Positions 14,258-16,961 of a stretch of DNA of 16,961 nt are shown here, one piece after another; the first letter of the stretch is position 1; each line of letters begins with the position of its first letter. The stretch lies in contig URDK01000060.1 of the NCBI GenBank assembly GCA_900546485.1, positions 1-16,961 of the forward strand. Direction: 5' to 3'. The notes under the pieces were generated by a model, which saw nothing but the letters and a program-made list of their open reading frames with translations, did no database searches and was not told where the DNA came from. Origin of the DNA: an uncultured Eubacteriales bacterium (GTDB lineage: Bacteria > Bacillota > Clostridia > Oscillospirales > Oscillospiraceae). A program made the position numbers and the translations under genes.

Positions 14258-16544
14258 CCGCCTCGCCTCCTTCCTGGGCGCGGAAGAGCGCCTCGGGCGT
14301 TATGGGTATCGCGTTGAAGGCTATGCCCGTGGCCTGCATGACGGCGTTGCGTATCGCCGGAGCGGGCGGGCAGGCCGGGGGTTCGCCTAGGGCCTTGGTG
14401 CCGAAGGGGCTGGTGGGCTCGGCGTTCTCGAGGAACAACGCCTCGAGCCTCGGGTGGTCCGTGAAGGTCTGTATCTTGTAGTCGAGCAGGTTGCCGTTGA
14501 GCGGCCTGCCGGTCTTTTCGTCAAAGAGCAGCTTTTCTGCGAGGGCGTAGCCGAGGCCCATCGACATGCCGCCGTGCACCTGGGCTTCGGCCAGCTTAGG
14601 ATTGATGAGTACGCCGCTGTCGTGGACGTTGATAATGTTTGTCACCTTAACCTTACCCAGAGGCATATCCACCTCCACCTCCGCAAAGCAGGCGCCGGAA
14701 GCGAAGGTATTGTCCTTACAGTGGCTGGTGGCTTCCGCCGTAATATGTACGGAACGGTCCAGGCTGTAGATCGCCGTGGTCGCCAGCTCCTCCATGGAGA
14801 GAAGAAGCTCCCCGCTCTCCCGGTCCACCACGCTGTTCTCCTTCACATCCAGGGTATCCATGGGGCGCTTCAGCATATAGGAAGCGTAGTCCAGGATCTT
14901 TTCTTTGAATAACGTTCCGGTCTTTACCACCGCCTTGCCGCTCACATAGGTCTGCCGGGAAGCGTAAGCGCCGGTGTCAAAGGGCGAACTATCCGTGTCC
15001 TGAGTGGACATCACGTTAACCCGGTCCTCGGTGATTCCGGTGACCTGAGCCGCCATCTGCGCAAACACCGTGTCCGCACCCTGGCCGATCTCGGTTGCTC
15101 CCATCATCAGCTGCATGGAGCCGTCCTGGTTTAAGACCATCCGGCAGGAGGCCGTCTCCAGGGAAATGGGGTAAACTCCGGTCTTGTAACAGAAAATCGC
15201 CATTCCGATTCCCCGTCGCACCGGCCCGGTTTGATTCACGTACTCTCTGCGCTTCTCATCCCAGCCGATCAATTCGCGCCCCTTTTCCATGCACTCCATC
15301 AGGCCGTAGGAGTTAAACTTCACATGGGTGTGAGGGTCCTCATATCCGGCCTGCATACAGTTCTTCCTGCGAAATTCCAGCGGATCCATTCCCAGCTGCA
15401 ACGCCAGGTCGTCAGCCATGCATTCCGCAGCAAAGGCTGCCTGGGGGATTCCGTAGCCGCGCATGGCGCCGCCGGTGGCGATGTTGGTGTACACCGTGTA
15501 GGCGTCGGCTTCCAGCGCTTTTTCATCGTGATAAATCTGTTTAAATTCATTTGAAGTGTTCGCTACAATGGCGTGCGCGTGGCTGGCGTATCCGCCCTGG
15601 TTGGAGTAAGCGGTAAGCTTTCTGGCCACCAGGGTGCCGTCCTTCCTGGCCGCCGCCTTCACGTGAAGATTCATCGCGTGGCGGACTCTGGTGCAGGCCA
15701 GCGTCTCCTCCCTGCTGATCTCCATCTTCACGCAGCGCCCGCCCACCAGTGTGCACAGGTAGGCGTTTAACGGCTCATACAGCACATCCTGTTTATTGCC
15801 GAACCCGCCGCCGATATACGGCTTGATCACCCGGATCATCCCCATAGGCACGCCCAGCGCCTGACTGATCACCCGGCGCACGATATGGGGGATCTGGGTT
15901 GAGGTAGTTACGACAATACGCCCTTTTTCCATGTAGGCAAAGGAAACCGGCGTCTCTATATGGCAGTGCTGCACGCTTTGCGTCCCGTATTCCTTGTCGA
16001 TCACAATAAGGCCCTCTTCCTCTGCGGCCTCCTCGTAGCTCAGTTCGCCCAGCTTGAATCCGGAGTGGGCGATCAGGTTGCCCGGCTTCTCGTCGTGCAG
16101 CCGGGGCGCCCCCTCCGCCAGGGCTTCTTCCGGTGTGAGAAGCGGCGGATACTCTTCGTACTCCACCATCACCAGCCGCGCTGCCCTGGCTGCTGAGATC
16201 TCATCTTCCGCGACTACGGCGGCGATATCGTCGCCGTACACGCGCACTCGTGTGTTTAATAGCTTCCGGTCCGCGATGTCCTGATGGGCCGTCTCCACAG
16301 ACCAGGGGTGGCCCGCGGTGGGAAACTGGTAGTCCGGCACATCGAAACATGTGACGATCTTCACAACTCCCGGCACCGCAAGGGCCGCCTCCAGGTCAAA
16401 TCCTTTTACTACCCCGTTGGCGATGGTACTTCTGACCACTTTCGCGACCAGAGCGCCTTTCGGTTCCAGGTCGGCCGTATATTTGGCGCCGCCCGTCACC
16501 TTCTCGCATGCGTCAACGCGGATGATACTTTTTCCAACTGCCAT
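14250..16544 (-). CDS. xdhA: Xanthine dehydrogenase, molybdenum-binding subunit (XdhA); nucleotide-level mosaic
   Basis: 764 aa, strongly like E. coli XdhA (752 aa) along its whole length as I recall that sequence. It hydroxylates hypoxanthine/xanthine towards urate at a molybdopterin centre. Key motifs are TQIPHIVRR (217-225), GGGFGNKQDV (246-255), AMRGYG (360-365), EIGQGADT (485-492) and ALGEPP (718-723), with E721 the expected catalytic glutamate. The ATG at 16544 is chosen because AGGAGGT lies 7 bases upstream; a TTG two codons earlier would sit almost on it. Order permease-xdhA-xdhB-xdhC suggests a purine-use operon. Oddity: codons 1-647 use ATC/ATT for isoleucine (one ATA, codon 196, in about forty), while all five isoleucines from codon 691 on are ATA, the style of xdhB/xdhC. 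The protein shows no break. Confidence 0.93.
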   Translation of the reverse strand: MAVGKSIIRVDACEKVTGGAKYTADLEPKGALVAKVVRSTIANGVVKGFDLEAALAVPGVVKIVTCFDVPDYQFPTAGHPWSVETAHQDIADRKLLNTRVRVYGDDIAAVVAEDEISAARAARLVMVEYEEYPPLLTPEEALAEGAPRLHDEKPGNLIAHSGFKLGELSYEEAAEEEGLIVIDKEYGTQSVQHCHIETPVSFAYMEKGRIVVTTSTQIPHIVRRVISQALGVPMGMIRVIKPYIGGGFGNKQDVLYEPLNAYLCTLVGGRCVKMEISREETLACTRVRHAMNLHVKAAARKDGTLVARKLTAYSNQGGYASHAHAIVANTSNEFKQIYHDEKALEADAYTVYTNIATGGAMRGYGIPQAAFAAECMADDLALQLGMDPLEFRRKNCMQAGYEDPHTHVKFNSYGLMECMEKGRELIGWDEKRREYVNQTGPVRRGIGMAIFCYKTGVYPISLETASCRMVLNQDGSMQLMMGATEIGQGADTVFAQMAAQVTGITEDRVNVMSTQDTDSSPFDTGAYASRQTYVSGKAVVKTGTLFKEKILDYASYMLKRPMDTLDVKENSVVDRESGELLLSMEELATTAIYSLDRSVHITAEATSHCKDNTFASGACFAEVEVDMPLGKVKVTNIINVHDSGVLINPKLAEAQVHGGMSMGLGYALAEKLLFDEKTGRPLNGNLLDYKIQTFTDHPRLEALFLENAEPTSPFGTKALGEPPACPPAPAIRNAVMQATGIAFNAIPITPEALFRAQEGGEADV

Positions 16545-16590
16545 TGACAATACCTCCTGGTTCTAAACCAACGCCTACAGATGCTGCTCA

Positions 16591-16729
16591 GTCCAGACGG
16601 CTTATCTTCTTGACCGATAATGCTGGTCAAGAAGCATCGGATGTCCATCCGATGTGAAAACTGGCCGGTAAAGCTACTTACAAGCGAGCTTGACGCTGCT
16701 TTGCCGGCCAATTTTCCCGCCGTCTGAAC
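16591..16729 (-). ncRNA. Candidate structured RNA (four-way junction) between the purine permease and xdhA
   Basis: Read on the minus strand, a closing helix P1 (16729-16719 with 16601-16591, 11 bp with one G-U) encloses three adjacent hairpins. P2 pairs 16716-16698 with 16674-16656 (19 positions, one G-U, one A-C), with a small CAAGC/GCTTG dyad in its loop. P3 is 16654-16635 (8-bp arms, 4-base loop). P4 pairs 16634-16625 with 16615-16606 (10 perfect pairs, 9-base loop). Two mismatches seen on the plus strand become G-U pairs on the minus strand, favouring minus-strand RNA, the direction of both flanking genes. I do not recognise it as a known riboswitch. It could equally be a dispersed repeat or a processing element. 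Confidence 0.5.
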
Positions 16730-16737
16730 GGTTAAGG

Positions 16738-16961
16738 TTAAATCATCACATACTTAAGCACAAACAACACGGCCAGGACATACATCAGCGCGCTGATCTT
16801 TTTCTCCTTGGCGCGTCCGGTAGCCAGATTGATAACAACGTAAGAGATAACGCCCATTGCGATACCTTCAGAAATGCTGTACAGGAATGGCATTGCGATG
16901 ATCGCGATAAATGCCGGGATTGCTTCAGTCATGTCGTTGAAGTCAATCTTGGTTACTGATG
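16738..16961 (-). CDS. NCS2-family purine permease (AzgA/PbuG-like), C-terminal part, truncated by the window edge
   Basis: About 74 C-terminal residues are visible; the frame stays open to the right edge, and the ATG at 16932 is internal. The sequence DFNDMTEAIPAFIAIIAMPF, then YSISEGIAMGVISYVVI and a last helix ending in LKYVMI, is the typical end of adenine/guanine/hypoxanthine permeases of the NCS2 AzgA group. These take up purine bases with protons across the cytoplasmic membrane. It stops 193 bp upstream of xdhA on the same strand, supplying the substrate for the dehydrogenase, which is inference from context. It uses no ATA isoleucine codons, like most of xdhA and unlike the rest of the window. 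Confidence 0.85.
   Translation of the reverse strand, partial: SVTKIDFNDMTEAIPAFIAIIAMPFLYSISEGIAMGVISYVVINLATGRAKEKKISALMYVLAVLFVLKYVMI

Noticed and set aside
16606..16654. The two adjacent inverted repeats considered as a CRISPR unit or insertion-sequence end
   Set aside because: Each repeat occurs once, there are no spacers, and no transposase or cas gene is nearby. They fit better as arms P3 and P4 of one folded segment.
16656..16716. P2 hairpin as a simple intrinsic terminator of the permease gene
   Set aside because: The stem is followed on the minus strand only by an interrupted T-run that is itself part of the pairing. Terminator function is possible but not supported over the four-way junction.

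Overview
The window looks like part of the chromosome of a high-GC, spore-forming gut-type Clostridia (Oscillospiraceae/Eubacteriales-like). This is inferred from a clear SpoIIID sporulation regulator, a YlmH-type S4 protein, a butyrate-type CoA-transferase, strong AGGAGG-like ribosome binding sites, and anaerobic flavin, Fe-S and molybdenum enzymes. No rRNA or other taxonomic marker is present, so this is not firm. Most of the window (about 1-14,500) shares one coding style: high GC, many CTC and CGC codons, and frequent ATA for isoleucine. The last 2.4 kb has a different style with almost no ATA.

Layout. (1) 1-4977, plus strand: the end of one FAD/NAD(P)-dependent flavoenzyme, a complete 650-aa old-yellow-enzyme/dienoyl-CoA-reductase-type flavoenzyme, and two MFS transporters that resemble each other. 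Together they look like an uptake, reduction and export module for an organic electron acceptor. (2) 4978-5390: a probable terminator, about 230 bp with nothing recognisable, then a promoter carrying two TACA-N2-TGTA dyads typical of BlaI/MecI operators. (3) 5391-7154, plus strand: a BlaR1/MecR1-like M56 membrane metalloprotease without an adjacent repressor gene, then spoIIID. A bidirectional terminator closes this block. (4) 7187-8773, minus strand: a PHP-domain phosphoesterase and YlmH. (5) 8851-10440, plus strand: an AGCS sodium:amino-acid symporter whose frame runs 229 bp into the convergent iron-dependent alcohol dehydrogenase (10212-11369, minus). (6) 11370-11496: back-to-back promoters for that dehydrogenase and for a butyryl-CoA:acetate-type CoA-transferase (11497-12831, plus), which ends in a strong bidirectional terminator. 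(7) 12891-16961, minus strand: purine catabolism genes in transcription order, namely an NCS2/AzgA-like purine permease (partial), a structured intergenic segment, and xdhA, xdhB and xdhC, the three subunits of a molybdenum xanthine dehydrogenase.

The most notable observations are four. xdhA is a nucleotide-level mosaic: its first ~85% and the permease use different codons from its last ~15% and from xdhB/xdhC, so it is either a recombination joint or an assembly chimera. The segment between permease and xdhA folds on paper into a four-way junction. The BlaI-type operator and M56 protease have no repressor gene beside them. The full-length flavoenzyme has Asn where the usual catalytic Tyr sits.
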